Part shown: piece after piece, positions 34,963-42,809 of the stretch
Layout: each line of letters starts with the position of its first letter
Position numbering within the stretch: position 1 is the stretch's first letter
Assembly: GCF_001712795.1 (NCBI RefSeq)
Contig: NZ_KV757622.1
Location: 1 to 64,000, forward strand
Reading direction: 5' to 3'
Length of the DNA stretch: 64,000 nt
From: Nostoc sp. KVJ20
Lineage (GTDB): Bacteria > Cyanobacteriota > Cyanobacteriia > Cyanobacteriales > Nostocaceae
Notes under the pieces: model-generated
Told to the model about the DNA's origin: nothing
The model's input: the letters and a program-made list of their open reading frames with translations, nothing else
Databases searched by the model: none
Made by a program: the position numbers and the translations under genes

Positions 34963-36284
34963 TACTTAGGGGTAACTTTGTCAATCACCTTGATTTGTCC
35001 ATCGTCTCCTACCGTCCAGACATCGTAAACACCGACCACATCACCATTGACATCAACATCTACATTGCCGCTGGCTCCTTGATAGTTGATATCTTGACCC
35101 TGTTTAAGCAACTTCAGTCCCTCGCAGACATCGGTCACTTCTGTTCCAGGCGCATTAGCCACTTCACGGATTTTGCTAGCTACAGCAACGCCTGTATTTT
35201 CCTTAGCAGCTTGTGCTGCCAACGTCAATAAAGCAGCAGCATCCCAAGCTTGAGGAGCGTATTCCCCTGGCGCACCACCCTTTTTATCCTTCCACAGTTT
35301 GTTGAAACTTTCTAGTGCTTTACCATCGGAACCGGGTACTGTACCGATCGCTCCAGTTAAAATATATTTACCATCACTGCCTTTGCCAACTTGTTCTGGG
35401 AAAGTAGGTGATTTAACTCCATCTGTCAACAAAATCTGTACTCCCTTGGACACACCTTGCTGATAGGCGGCTTTTAGAAACAAACTACCAGTTTCCGCGT
35501 AGAGTACAGCCAGTACTGCATCTGGCTTACCTGCAAATGCCGCCGCCGCTTCTGTATCAAATGTCTGGGCTTTCGGGTCATAGCGGACAGGCTTATCTTT
35601 ATTAACGATAGTTCCACCCAATTTTTCAAAAGTTTGCACAAATGCTTTTTCAAAGCCAACGCCATAGTCGTTATTAATCACGACTGTAGAAATTCGCTTG
35701 AAACCTTTTTTATTGGCAAGTTGGGCTAAAGCTAGTGCTTGGTAAGTATCGGGGGGAGCAGTACGTGCCCAAAAGCCTTTAAAGTCGCCTTTTTGAGCTT
35801 TTTCAGTAAAAACGGGACTGGTACTACCAGGGGAAACCAGCATCACTTTATTCGGCGTGGCAATGGAAACTGCTGCACTAGAAACGCTACTGGCAAAGGA
35901 ACCAACTACACCAGCTACTTTATCTAAGGTTGCTAGTTTGGTCATACCGGCAGCACCAGCTTTGGGGTCGGTTTGGTCGTCTACTTGCACCAAGGTAACT
36001 GGTTCGCCATTCACTCCATCGCAAGCGTTGACTGTATCAACAAGTAAAGGGACAGAACCTAGCATCTGCTGTCCTACAGAAGCCAAGTCGCCTGTTGTCG
36101 GTAGCAGGGAACCAATTTTTAGCCCTTTAGAACTGCTTGTGGTAGTTGAGTTTGCCGCTGGGGTTGCGGTACTTCCGCTGTTAGCTGTGCCATTGGGGGT
36201 ACTATTATCGCCACAAGCCCCAACTAGGAACCCAGTTGCTAGGGTAGCTATACCGAAGGTTAAGGCTGCGCTAATTTTTCTCAT
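34962..36284 (-). CDS. ABC transporter substrate-binding lipoprotein, branched-chain amino acid type
   Basis: A 440-residue periplasmic binding protein (LivJ-like Peripla_BP fold). The N terminus MRKISAALTF, hydrophobic core and lipobox LVGAC place it as a lipoprotein. A Ser/Thr/Asn-rich linker (residues 27-52) precedes the binding domain (LKIGSLLPTTGDLASVGQQM). Cyanobacteria have such proteins for neutral amino acids (NatB) and for urea. No permease or ATPase gene is adjacent, so the substrate is not determined. Confidence 0.88.
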   Translation of the reverse strand: MRKISAALTFGIATLATGFLVGACGDNSTPNGTANSGSTATPAANSTTTSSSKGLKIGSLLPTTGDLASVGQQMLGSVPLLVDTVNACDGVNGEPVTLVQVDDQTDPKAGAAGMTKLATLDKVAGVVGSFASSVSSAAVSIATPNKVMLVSPGSTSPVFTEKAQKGDFKGFWARTAPPDTYQALALAQLANKKGFKRISTVVINNDYGVGFEKAFVQTFEKLGGTIVNKDKPVRYDPKAQTFDTEAAAAFAGKPDAVLAVLYAETGSLFLKAAYQQGVSKGVQILLTDGVKSPTFPEQVGKGSDGKYILTGAIGTVPGSDGKALESFNKLWKDKKGGAPGEYAPQAWDAAALLTLAAQAAKENTGVAVASKIREVANAPGTEVTDVCEGLKLLKQGQDINYQGASGNVDVDVNGDVVGVYDVWTVGDDGQIKVIDKVTPK

Positions 36285-36476
36285 AAATAAGTTTAACTCC
36301 TCAGATATTTAGGAGTCTAAAATAAGATTCAAACTATATTTATAAGTTAGCTGTATCTTAATCAAGACTCCAAAGGATAAATCATATCATCCATCTTCAG
36401 GAGTAGAGGTATTTACCCCGGCATTAGTAATTATTTTTGTACACGGAATATATACCGTGTATCAAAGGCTGGAAAA

Positions 36477-36568
36477 CGGAGAGGGAGGGATTCGAACCCT
36501 CGGTACGGAGTTGCCTGCCGTACAACAGATTAGCAATCTGCCGCTTTCGACCACTCAGCCACCTCTCC
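36477..36568 (-). tRNA. trnS: tRNA-Ser(GCU)
   Basis: A complete class II tRNA with acceptor GGAGAGG paired to CCTCTCC, anticodon loop TTGCTAA (anticodon GCT), a long variable arm and discriminator G. It lies outside the array and is the canonical copy. Confidence 0.95.
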
Positions 36569-36611
36569 TGACTCACGAATATCAATGTTAGCAGGTTTGT
36601 TGGGAAGAGTC

Positions 36612-36690
36612 AATAGTCATTTGTCATTGGTCATTGGTCGTTGGTTATTTACAAAACACTAGGGACTAAAGACTATGGACAAATGACTAA
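36612..36690. repeat. STRR (GTCATTG/TGGTCAT type)
   Basis: Short repeats of TCATTTGTCATTGGTCATTG type follow the tRNA, with partial complementary sequence near 36675. Confidence 0.55.
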
Positions 36691-36694
36691 TTTT

Positions 36695-37627
36695 TTAAAG
36701 GACTTGCGATCGCATCCAAGCTACGGGCAAAGAGCGTAACTTTTGCCACTGGGGGACGTAGGCGCGTCGAGTGAAGGCATTATAATCGTTACGTTCAATT
36801 ACGCTTAATATTCCACTGTAATGCATCAGAGCCGCCCACACAGGCCAACGACCATCAGAAGATAAGTGGGAAATTCCCTTTTCTGCTTTTTTATAAAACT
36901 GTCGTGCTCGATCAATTTGAAAGCGCATTAGGGAACGCCAGCGTTCATCCACTACACCCTCGAACAAATCTTGTTCGGTGTAGTTGAATCTTGCCAAATC
37001 TTCTAGGGGAATATAGATCCTTCCCCTTCGGGCATCCTCGCCCACATCGCGCAAGATGTTGGTGAGTTGCTTGGCAATTCCTAAGGCAATTTCTTCTTCG
37101 ATGGGAATATATAGCTGTTTTTCACGGTTCCAGGGAGCTATATTTCTGGTAGTATCCAACCCCATTACTGCTGTTGACATCAAGCCGACAGTGCCAGCAA
37201 CACGGTAACAGTAGAGGTATAACTCCTCGAAGGTTTCATAACGACTGCGATATAAGTCCATGCGTTGACCGGCAATCATATCCCTAAAGGGTTGAATGTC
37301 CATCGGGAAACGTTGAATGGTATCTACCAAGGCTACATCGAAGTTGTCCAATGGGTGTCCAGCAAACATCGATTCGAGCTGCTGTTCCCATAGGTCTAGG
37401 GTTTCTGGCGTGGTGATAGCAGATGCGGGCCCATCCACCAGTTCATCTAAACGGCGACACCAAGCATAAATTGCCCAAATAGCAGGACGTTTTTCTTTGC
37501 TCAGGAGCAAAGTACTGAGGTAAAAAGTCGTGGAATACTTGGCTATGAGGTGACGACAAAGTTCGTAGGACTCGTCCAGAGAGACCAGCGTTTTCATGCG
37601 CGGTGGGGATTCAGGCAGTTGCAGCAT
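36695..37627 (-). CDS. crtB: phytoene synthase
   Basis: Condenses two geranylgeranyl diphosphates to 15-cis-phytoene, the first step of carotenoid synthesis, at the membrane surface. The 310-residue protein has the Mg-diphosphate motifs DELVD (within WCRRLDELVDGP) and DVGEDARRGR. Its ATG at 37627 overlaps the end of crtP by 17 bases, so the two are translationally coupled. The N terminus MLQLPESPPRMKTLVSLDES agrees with relatives. Confidence 0.95.
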   Translation of the reverse strand: MLQLPESPPRMKTLVSLDESYELCRHLIAKYSTTFYLSTLLLSKEKRPAIWAIYAWCRRLDELVDGPASAITTPETLDLWEQQLESMFAGHPLDNFDVALVDTIQRFPMDIQPFRDMIAGQRMDLYRSRYETFEELYLYCYRVAGTVGLMSTAVMGLDTTRNIAPWNREKQLYIPIEEEIALGIAKQLTNILRDVGEDARRGRIYIPLEDLARFNYTEQDLFEGVVDERWRSLMRFQIDRARQFYKKAEKGISHLSSDGRWPVWAALMHYSGILSVIERNDYNAFTRRAYVPQWQKLRSLPVAWMRSQVL

Positions 37628-39050
37628 TCGTTGCGGGCGGTCGGGTGAGCGTTTGCAGGTTTGAGGAATTTGCTACCGGGAGGGCCTCTGAAATCGCCTG
37701 CGCTGTCAGCTTACCAGAAAGTACGGCACCTTCCATACTGGCTAAGTAGCGTTGCATGGTGTAATCCCCGCTGAGATAGAAGTTAGCAATGGGGGTTGTT
37801 TGTGAGGGACGGTACTGTTGACGACCAGGGGTCGCTTGGTAAACTGAACGGGGCGTTTTCACCACATGAGATTTCAGCAAAGTTGCTGGATTGTCTCCTC
37901 CAAAGTGGTCGGGGAAGAGTTTTTCTAACTCGGCGATAGTTGCAGCCACAATCTCCTCATCGGATTTGGCAATCCAATCTTTTGCCGGGGCTAGAACTAA
38001 TTCCAGCATCGAGCGATCGGGGTTGGCGTATTCACGGCAGGTATTGCTCATATCAGCATAAACGCTTAGGAGGGGCGATCGCGAAAATAGCAAGTGATCA
38101 ATTTGCGTAAGTTTACGATCAAACCATAGATGCACGTTAATTACAGGTACGCCTTCCAAGCCTTCTAGCTTTTGGAAAAACTCCATTTGCTTCCAAGGTG
38201 CTGGCAAGATGACCTTTAGAGGGTCAACGGGCATGGCAGATACATACAAATCTGCCGTGAAAACTTCATCTTCTTCCCCATTCAACCCCCTAATCAAGTA
38301 TCCCTTCACGGTGCCATCGGCGTTTAGCAAAATCTCTTTCAAGGGGGCATTCAAGCGGACTTCTCCGCCGCGTTCGGTGATGTAATCTACTAGGGGCTGA
38401 CACAACCGCTCTGTTGGCGAACCATCCAGAAAGGCCATTTTCGAGCCATTTTTTTCCTGGAGGAAACGATTTAGGGCAGTTAAAAGAATGGTTGCCGAAA
38501 TTTCATCTGGGCCAATGAAATTCAGCGACTTGGCCATGGCAATAAAAACTTCTTTATTGACCCGTTCTGGAATGTTGTGTTTACGCAGCCAATCTGTCCA
38601 GGAATATTTGTCCATTTCTTCAACGTACTTTTGCCCCTGAAGCATGACCGGCAACAACCCGATGCCAAAGCGGATTTTTTCTGGCCATGTCAGCATGTCG
38701 TTGTTTCGCAGAATTGCCACTATACCATTAATCGGTGCCGGCAAATCTGGAAAATCAAAACGACTGTAAGTACCTGGTGCATCCGGCTGGTTGAAGATCA
38801 TTGTGTGTTCTTTCCACTGCAACCGATCTTCAATGTCCAGTTCTTTGAATAACTGCAACATATTGGGATATGCCCCAAAAAAGATGTGCAGTCCTGTTTC
38901 GTACCAGTCTCCATCAGCATCTTTCCACGCGGCCACTTTACCGCCCAGAACGTCTCGACGTTCCAAGACAATGGGTGTGTGACCTGCGTCTGTAATATAT
39001 TTCGCGCAGGAAAGTCCTGCTAGTCCCGCTCCCGCGATCGCTACTCGCAT
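37611..39050 (-). CDS. crtP: 15-cis-phytoene desaturase
   Basis: Desaturates phytoene to zeta-carotene with plastoquinone as acceptor (plant-type, herbicide-sensitive enzyme). The 479-residue protein opens with the FAD-binding MRVAIAGAGLAGLSCAKYI and ends with the family's SGDYTMQRYLASMEGAVLSG. The Ala/Asn/Thr-rich tail of about 15 residues is variable in the family. The gene precedes and overlaps crtB. An upstream spacer of 450 bases separates it from the divergent nagZ gene. Confidence 0.95.
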   Translation of the reverse strand: MRVAIAGAGLAGLSCAKYITDAGHTPIVLERRDVLGGKVAAWKDADGDWYETGLHIFFGAYPNMLQLFKELDIEDRLQWKEHTMIFNQPDAPGTYSRFDFPDLPAPINGIVAILRNNDMLTWPEKIRFGIGLLPVMLQGQKYVEEMDKYSWTDWLRKHNIPERVNKEVFIAMAKSLNFIGPDEISATILLTALNRFLQEKNGSKMAFLDGSPTERLCQPLVDYITERGGEVRLNAPLKEILLNADGTVKGYLIRGLNGEEDEVFTADLYVSAMPVDPLKVILPAPWKQMEFFQKLEGLEGVPVINVHLWFDRKLTQIDHLLFSRSPLLSVYADMSNTCREYANPDRSMLELVLAPAKDWIAKSDEEIVAATIAELEKLFPDHFGGDNPATLLKSHVVKTPRSVYQATPGRQQYRPSQTTPIANFYLSGDYTMQRYLASMEGAVLSGKLTAQAISEALPVANSSNLQTLTRPPATNAATA

Positions 39051-39500
39051 GTAACCCTACTGCTCTTCAATATTTCTTAACCGTTTTATCGTTCTCATTA
39101 TACGTTGCAATCCGTTACATTTGGCAGTTATTGTGCGATCGCTTCCCCAAAAAACTTTTTGCAAAGGAAATTTTATCTACGCGCACCTGCCCAAGTAAAT
39201 TGCCAATACCATTGTTGGTAATAGCTTTGCGGCGTGAATTTCATCTATATTTACATGATTAACATGCAGAAGATTTAGGAAAACAAAAGTATTTCCTTTG
39301 ACTGAAAATAATGTAATCCCAAATGTTGTCTTAAAGTAGTTGATTTCTTTGCTAATTCGTGTATTTGCTTTGAGTAAATGTCTGGTATTGGTTAAAGACT
39401 GCTTTGAAAACTTTCTGCTCCCCTCAGGGTAGGATAAATATTTATGTCCTCTAGGTTCAACAACCCAGTTGTTTACCTCACAACTTATAGGTAAAAGATT
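39051..39500. other. divergent intergenic region, nothing specific seen
   Basis: This spacer of 450 bases between crtP and nagZ contains no recognised gene, repeat or riboswitch. It must hold both promoters. Confidence 0.5.
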
Positions 39501-40589
39501 ATGAGTGTATCGCAGGAGCTAAAGCGCTTTGGACATCACCTGATTCTAGGTATTTCTGGCACGACATTAAGCGATGACGATAAACGCGCACTCAATGAAT
39601 TAAAACCGATTGGGGTGATCTTTTTCGCTAAGAATTTTTTGGATGGCACTCCATATCAGGTTTGGCTGGAAAGCTTCAAGGATTTGAACAGCCAAATACG
39701 AGAATATGCTGAACGTGACTCAATGTTCATAACTCTGGATCATGAAGGAGGTCGTGTAATTCGTACACCACCGCCAATTACCCGTTTTCCTCATGGGTTG
39801 TTGTTGCGATCGCAGTCCTATGAAGTAGCAAAAGCCACAGCTATAGAATTAAAATCACTGGGCATCAATTTATCATGGGCACCTTTAGCAGATATTTTTT
39901 CCCATCCCAACAACCCCGTGATTGGGCCTCGCGCCTTTGGTAACACTCCCGAAACAGCTACTCAAGGTGCGCGTGACTACTACTTTGGACTTCGAGATTC
40001 AGGAATTTTGGGATGCGCCAAACACTTCCCCGGACATGGAGACACCAGTAAGGACTCTCACATTGAACTACCAATACTGAATTTAACTCTAGAAGACCTG
40101 CGACTTCGAGAACTTATACCCTTCAGAGCTTTAATCGAAGTACAGATTCCTTTGATTATGACTGCTCATATCTTATTTCCCAGGATAGATGCTGAAGTGC
40201 CAGCAACCCTTTCCCAAACTATCCTCAAAACCATACTGAGAGAGGAACTTGGCTTTAAGGGAGTTGTTGTATCTGACGACTTAGATATGAAAGCTATCTC
40301 AGAGATGTTTATGAAACCTGGTACTGTGGCGCAGTCATTTCATGCAGGCTGCGACCTGTTTATTGTTTCGCGTAATATTAATTCATCATCTATTGAAAGA
40401 ACATATAAAATTGCTGAAGATTTCGTCGATTCCCTCACCAAGGGTAGTTTAGACGAATCAGTAGTGGAGGCCGCCAGAGAAAGAATTGAGAAACTACTGG
40501 CAGTAACACCGCAATATCCCATACATGCTTTGGATAAAGATATATTATTGCAACATGCTCAACTAGCGATCGCTAGTTGCTATTCATAA
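39501..40589 (+). CDS. nagZ: glycoside hydrolase family 3, beta-N-acetylhexosaminidase type
   Basis: Probably removes N-acetylglucosamine from muropeptides in cell-wall recycling. The 362-residue length is that of NagZ. The NagZ loop KHFPGHGDTSKDSH carries the catalytic His and Asp, and the nucleophile region GVVVSDDLDMKAI has the Asp. There is no signal peptide, so it is cytoplasmic. A short AT-rich spacer then leads to the 3' end of the tRNA array on the other strand. Substrate is inferred from family. Confidence 0.88.
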   Translation: MSVSQELKRFGHHLILGISGTTLSDDDKRALNELKPIGVIFFAKNFLDGTPYQVWLESFKDLNSQIREYAERDSMFITLDHEGGRVIRTPPPITRFPHGLLLRSQSYEVAKATAIELKSLGINLSWAPLADIFSHPNNPVIGPRAFGNTPETATQGARDYYFGLRDSGILGCAKHFPGHGDTSKDSHIELPILNLTLEDLRLRELIPFRALIEVQIPLIMTAHILFPRIDAEVPATLSQTILKTILREELGFKGVVVSDDLDMKAISEMFMKPGTVAQSFHAGCDLFIVSRNINSSSIERTYKIAEDFVDSLTKGSLDESVVEAARERIEKLLAVTPQYPIHALDKDILLQHAQLAIASCYS

Positions 40590-40690
40590 CCCAATGTGCA
40601 TTCAAATTGCATATCAGCAATTGCCAAAAATCTAGCTAAAATTGCAATTCTTAATTTTTAATTCTTAATTTTAAATTTTTAATTGTTTAG

Positions 40691-40761
40691 TGGGTGGTAT
40701 AGGGGTCGAACCTATTTCTGCGGGTTAAAAGCCCGCTGCACAGCCGGTATGCCAACCACCC
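40691..40761 (-). tRNA. trnK: tRNA-Lys(UUU), last gene of the array
   Basis: Acceptor GGGTGGT pairs with ACCACCC. The anticodon stem GCGGG/CCCGC holds the loop CTTTTAA (anticodon TTT). Discriminator A. The gene is slightly short (71 bases) because of a small D loop. It looks functional. Confidence 0.88.
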
Positions 40762-40835
40762 TAGTTAAGAAAAAGAAATGAGCAAGTGCGATTGCATTAC
40801 ATCGCAATCTTTGTAACACCAACACTACATATAAA

Positions 40836-40907
40836 TCCACCAGGGAGGTACTGCCCCTCCTATTTCTGTGTTATCAGCACAGCGCCTCGCTTTTCGGCTT
40901 CAGGTGG
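40836..40907 (-). tRNA. degenerate tRNA-Ile(GAU)-like
   Basis: The anticodon arm CTGTG-CTGATAA-CACAG is intact. The acceptor CCACCTG/CTGGTGG has a T-T mismatch, the T loop GGCAGTA lacks the TTC consensus, and the D loop lacks GG. It is probably a pseudogene. Confidence 0.6.
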
Positions 40908-40913
40908 AAAAAG

Positions 40914-41015
40914 AGGAAGATGGAGGAATCGTAGCTTGCTTCCCGTAGGGTACCCCTACAGTTGCCCATACCCTGGTTTTCAAGACCAGTTGCCATCCAT
41001 TCAGCGGCATCTTCC
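40914..41015 (-). tRNA. tRNA-Ser(UGA) with 20-bp repeat in the T loop
   Basis: Acceptor GGAAGAT/ATCTTCC and anticodon arm CTGGT-CTTGAAA-ACCAG (anticodon TGA) are sound, and a long variable region is present. The T loop is interrupted by a 20-bp small dispersed repeat at 40932-40951. The T stem is also weakened. Probably inactive. Confidence 0.75.
40932..40951. repeat. small dispersed repeat inside tRNA-Ser
   Basis: TAGCTTGCTTCCCGTAGGGT; the same ends are present in the 41-bp insertion at 42425-42465 within tRNA-Tyr, at the same T-loop position. Confidence 0.85.
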
Positions 41016-41021
41016 ATTCAG

Positions 41022-41097
41022 GGGTGTCTGACGGGACTTGAACCCGCTATGACTGGTTCCACAAACCAGCGCCTCTACCACTTTGGCTTCAAACACC
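41022..41097 (-). tRNA. trnH: tRNA-His(GUG)
   Basis: The anticodon arm CTGGT-TTGTGGA-ACCAG gives GTG. Acceptor GGTGTTT pairs with AGACACC (one G-T), and discriminator C is as expected for His. The extra 5' G(-1) is not encoded: the preceding transcript base is U. Confidence 0.85.
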
Positions 41098-41102
41098 ATC
41101 AG

Positions 41103-41176
41103 TGGAATCAATGGGAATTGAACCCATAACCTCCTGCTTGCAAGACAGGCGCTCTAACCATTTGAGCTATGACCCC
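41103..41176 (-). tRNA. trnA: tRNA-Ala(UGC)
   Basis: Anticodon loop CTTGCAA gives TGC. Acceptor GGGGTCA pairs with TGATTCC through two G-T wobbles. D arm AGCTC...GAGC and T loop TTCAATT are normal. Discriminator A. Confidence 0.88.
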
Positions 41177-41268
41177 ATCAAATAAGTAAAAAGAGCAAAG
41201 TAAAAACTAAAAAGAAAGAGAAATAATTAAATTCATTCTTTTGACTTTTGACTTTTGACTTGTTTAGG

Positions 41269-41342
41269 CGGGAGTGGTAGGACTCGAACCCACAACTTTC
41301 GAGGTAGAAGCTCGAAGCTCTATTCCATTGAGCTACACTCCC
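41269..41342 (-). tRNA. trnR: tRNA-Arg(UCU)
   Basis: Acceptor GGGAGTG/CACTCCC, anticodon arm TCGAG-CTTCTAC-CTCGA (anticodon TCT), normal T loop TTCGAGT, discriminator G. It looks functional. Confidence 0.9.
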
Positions 41343-41351
41343 AATATTTGG

Positions 41352-41424
41352 TAGTCCTGGCAGGATTTGAACCTGCAACCTCTTGCTTGTAAGGCACTTG
41401 CTCTACCGTTGCCGCATATTCACC
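41352..41424 (-). tRNA. chimeric tRNA-Val(UAC)-like
   Basis: The anticodon loop CTTACAA gives TAC, and the T arm GCAGG-TTCAAAT-CCTGC is perfect and followed by CAGGACT, A and CCA. The 5' acceptor GGTGAAT does not pair with that 3' strand beyond three positions. It appears to join halves of two different tRNAs and is probably inactive. Confidence 0.6.
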
Positions 41425-41426
41425 AA

Positions 41427-41499
41427 TACCCCTGACTGGATTTGAACCAGCAACCTCTTCGTTCTAAGCGAAGCGCCTCTTCCATTGGGCTACAAGGGC
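41427..41499 (-). tRNA. class I tRNA with Leu anticodon UAG
   Basis: A well-formed 73-base cloverleaf with acceptor GCCCTTG/CAGGGGT (G1-U72 wobble), anticodon arm CTTCG-CTTAGAA-CGAAG, a 5-base variable loop AGGTT, T arm GCTGG-TTCAAAT-CCAGT and A73. The anticodon reads CUA (Leu), yet the long variable arm of tRNA-Leu is absent. It is related to the genes at 41739 and 41823. Confidence 0.82.
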
Positions 41500-41503
41500 A
41501 AAA

Positions 41504-41576
41504 TCTTAGTGACAGGGATTAAACCTGCGACCTGGAGTTCCCGAAACTCCCGCGCTCCCATCTGCGCCACACCCAG
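41504..41576 (-). tRNA. tRNA-Pro(CGG)
   Basis: Anticodon arm GGAGT-TTCGGGA-ACTCC. The acceptor CTGGGTG/CACTAAG has one mismatch, and the T loop begins TTT instead of TTC. It may be weakly functional or decaying. Confidence 0.72.
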
Positions 41577-41582
41577 ATATTT

Positions 41583-41659
<77 letters not shown>

Positions 41660-41662
41660 ATA

Positions 41663-41735
41663 TCGGGATGGCAGGACTCGAACCTGCGACTCCATGCTCC
41701 CAAAGCATGGCTTCTCGCCGCTGAATTACATCCCG
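41663..41735 (-). tRNA. trnP: tRNA-Pro(UGG)
   Basis: Perfect acceptor CGGGATG/CATCCCG, anticodon arm CATGC-TTTGGGA-GCATG (TGG), T arm GCAGG-TTCGAGT-CCTGC, discriminator A. In the transcript its 5' end directly abuts the encoded CCA of the preceding gene (41736-41738). Confidence 0.9.
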
Positions 41736-41738
41736 TGG

Positions 41739-41813
41739 TACTCCTGGTGGGAGTCGAACCCACAACTAAACAGATTTTAAGTCTGCCACCTCTTCCAATT
41801 GGGCTACAGGAGC
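41739..41813 (-). tRNA. class I tRNA with Leu anticodon UAA
   Basis: Acceptor GCTCCTG/CAGGAGT (G1-U72), anticodon arm GCAGA-CTTAAAA-TCTGT (TAA), a 6-base variable loop, perfect T arm GTGGG-TTCGACT-CCCAC, A73 and encoded CCA (41736-41738). The long variable arm expected of tRNA-Leu is missing. Confidence 0.84.
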
Positions 41814-41822
41814 AAGTTTTGG

Positions 41823-41896
41823 TACTCTTGGTGGGAATTGAACCCACAACATACCGTTTTTGAGACGGCAGCCTCTTCCAGTTCGGCTACAAGAGC
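41823..41896 (-). tRNA. class I tRNA with Leu anticodon CAA
   Basis: Acceptor GCTCTTG/CAAGAGT (G1-U72), anticodon arm GCCGT-CTCAAAA-ACGGT (CAA), variable loop ATGTT, perfect T arm GTGGG-TTCAATT-CCCAC, A73 and encoded CCA (41820-41822). It is clearly a sister of the UAA gene. Confidence 0.84.
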
Positions 41897-41905
41897 AGAG
41901 TTTGG

Positions 41906-41978
41906 CAGCCCCGCCAGGACTCGAACCTGGAATCTTCGCCTTCAAAGGGCGCTATGTTGCCAATTACACCACAGGGCT
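41906..41978 (-). tRNA. trnQ: tRNA-Gln(UUG)
   Basis: Acceptor AGCCCTG/CGGGGCT, loop CTTTGAA (TTG), T arm CCAGG-TTCGAGT-CCTGG, discriminator G as in other tRNA-Gln. Looks functional. Confidence 0.88.
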
Positions 41979-41981
41979 TTA

Positions 41982-42054
41982 TTGCCAGGGCAGGGTTTGA
42001 ACCTGCAACCTCATCGTTCAGAGCGATGCGACTTACCAATTCGTCCACCCGGCA
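41982..42054 (-). tRNA. tRNA-Gln(CUG)
   Basis: Acceptor TGCCGGG/CCTGGCA, anticodon arm CATCG-CTCTGAA-CGATG (CTG), T arm GCAGG-TTCAAAC-CCTGC, discriminator A. Well formed, though A73 is not the usual Gln discriminator. Confidence 0.8.
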
Positions 42055-42062
42055 ATGAATGG

Positions 42063-42134
42063 CTGCCTCAGTAGGACTCGAACCTACAACCGCGCGGTTA
42101 ACAGCCGCTTGCTCTACCATTGAGCTATGAGGCA
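42063..42134 (-). tRNA. trnN: tRNA-Asn(GUU)
   Basis: Perfect acceptor TGCCTCA/TGAGGCA, loop CTGTTAA (GTT), normal D and T arms, discriminator G. Confidence 0.92.
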
Positions 42135-42140
42135 ACGAAG

Positions 42141-42215
42141 CCCCCCAGGTCGGAATCGAACCGACGACCTCCTGTTCTTCAGACAGGCGCTAACTACCAA
42201 CTGAGCTACCGGGGG
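42141..42215 (-). tRNA. trnF: tRNA-Phe(GAA)
   Basis: Acceptor CCCCCGG/CTGGGGG, anticodon arm CCTGT-CTGAAGA-ACAGG (GAA), T arm GTCGG-TTCGATT-CCGAC. The discriminator is G rather than the usual Phe A. Confidence 0.88.
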
Positions 42216-42234
42216 ATAAGAGAAGAGATGATGA

Positions 42235-42309
42235 CGAGAGCGGAGGGAATTGAACCCTCAATTCTTCAGTTTCGTAGACTGAGATGTTATCCAGTTACAC
42301 CACACTCTC
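42235..42309 (-). tRNA. trnR: tRNA-Arg(ACG)
   Basis: Acceptor GAGAGTG/CGCTCTC, anticodon arm TCAGT-CTACGAA-ACTGA (ACG), T arm GAGGG-TTCAATT-CCCTC, discriminator G. Confidence 0.88.
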
Positions 42310-42313
42310 AGAA

Positions 42314-42402
42314 CGGAGAGAACAGGATTTGAACCTGCGACGGATTAATCTACCCGTTTCCTCTTAGCAGGAGGACGCTTTGAGCCACTCAGCCACCTCT
42401 CC
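42314..42402 (-). tRNA. trnS: tRNA-Ser(GCU), array copy
   Basis: Class II tRNA with acceptor GGAGAGG/TCTCTCC, anticodon arm TCCTC-CTGCTAA-GAGGA (GCT) and a long variable arm. It shares acceptor and D arm with the canonical tRNA-Ser(GCU) at 36477. Confidence 0.9.
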
Positions 42403-42406
42403 ATAG

Positions 42407-42529
42407 TGGGTAGAGCAGGATTTGTAGCTTGCTTCCCGTTCGCGTAGCGTCTCGAAGAGAAGGGTACCTGCGTGCAAAAAAGAACAGTTTTACAGACTGT
42501 CGCCTTCAGCCACACTCGGCCACCGACCC
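42407..42529 (-). tRNA. tRNA-Tyr(GUA) with 41-bp repeat in the T loop
   Basis: Acceptor GGGTCGG/TCTACCC, anticodon arm ACAGT-CTGTAAA-ACTGT (GTA) and a class II variable arm. The T arm GCAGGT...CAAATCCTGC is split by a 41-bp small dispersed repeat at 42425-42465. Probably inactive. Confidence 0.82.
42425..42465. repeat. small dispersed repeat inside tRNA-Tyr
   Basis: It starts TAGCTTGCTTCCCG and ends GGGT like the insertion in tRNA-Ser. In its middle it contains the CGCGTAGCGTCTCGAAGAGA unit that also occurs at 10666, 11945 and, diverged, at 62200. Confidence 0.85.
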
Positions 42530-42537
42530 ATAAATCA

Positions 42538-42609
42538 TTCCCTCGACGAGAATTGAACTCGCATCTGTGCTTTGAAAGAACACTGACTTAACCATTCGTC
42601 CACGAGGGC
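42538..42609 (-). tRNA. tRNA-Glu(UUC)-like, array copy
   Basis: Anticodon arm GTGTT-CTTTCAA-AGCAC gives TTC. The acceptor GCCCTCG/CGAGGGA has a G1-A72 mismatch, and the body resembles the array tRNA-Gln(CUG), not the canonical tRNA-Glu at 48943. Confidence 0.75.
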
Positions 42610-42696
42610 ATAATTGGAATTTTAGATTTTAAATTTGGGATTTTGGATTAAAAAATTTAATCTAAAATTGGCAATCTAAAATCCAAAATTGTCTGA
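42610..42696. repeat. STRR-like spacer in tRNA array
   Basis: ATTTTAGATTTT and AATCTAAAATCC repeats form an AT-rich spacer of 87 bases, the longest gap but one within the array. Confidence 0.6.
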
Positions 42697-42768
42697 CACA
42701 GGGACTAGGATTTGAACCTAGAACATCGGATTTGGAGTCACGAGGTGTTGCCGTTACACCATCCCTGC
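42697..42768 (-). tRNA. tRNA-Gly(UCC) with altered anticodon stem
   Basis: Acceptor GCAGGGA/TCCCTGT, D arm GTGT...ACAC, loop CTCCAAA (TCC), T arm CTAGG-TTCAAAT-CCTAG, discriminator G. The 5' anticodon strand TCGTGA has one extra base against TCCGA, which weakens the stem. Confidence 0.72.
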
Positions 42769-42805
42769 ATAGTCACGAGGTGTTGCCGTTACACCATCCC
42801 TGCAT
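42736..42805. repeat. 35-bp tandem duplication of the tRNA-Gly 5' half
   Basis: Bases 42736-42770 and 42771-42805 are identical. The unit starts AGTCACGAGGTG and ends ATCCCTGCAT, and covers the acceptor 5' strand, D arm and part of the anticodon stem. Confidence 0.92.
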
Positions 42806-42809
42806 TTGG

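Noticed and set aside
41427..41499. tRNA with anticodon UAG as an amber suppressor for the TAG in the AAA gene
   Set aside because: Anticodon 5'-UAG-3' reads CUA codons. A suppressor of the UAG stop needs anticodon CUA, which no tRNA in the window has.
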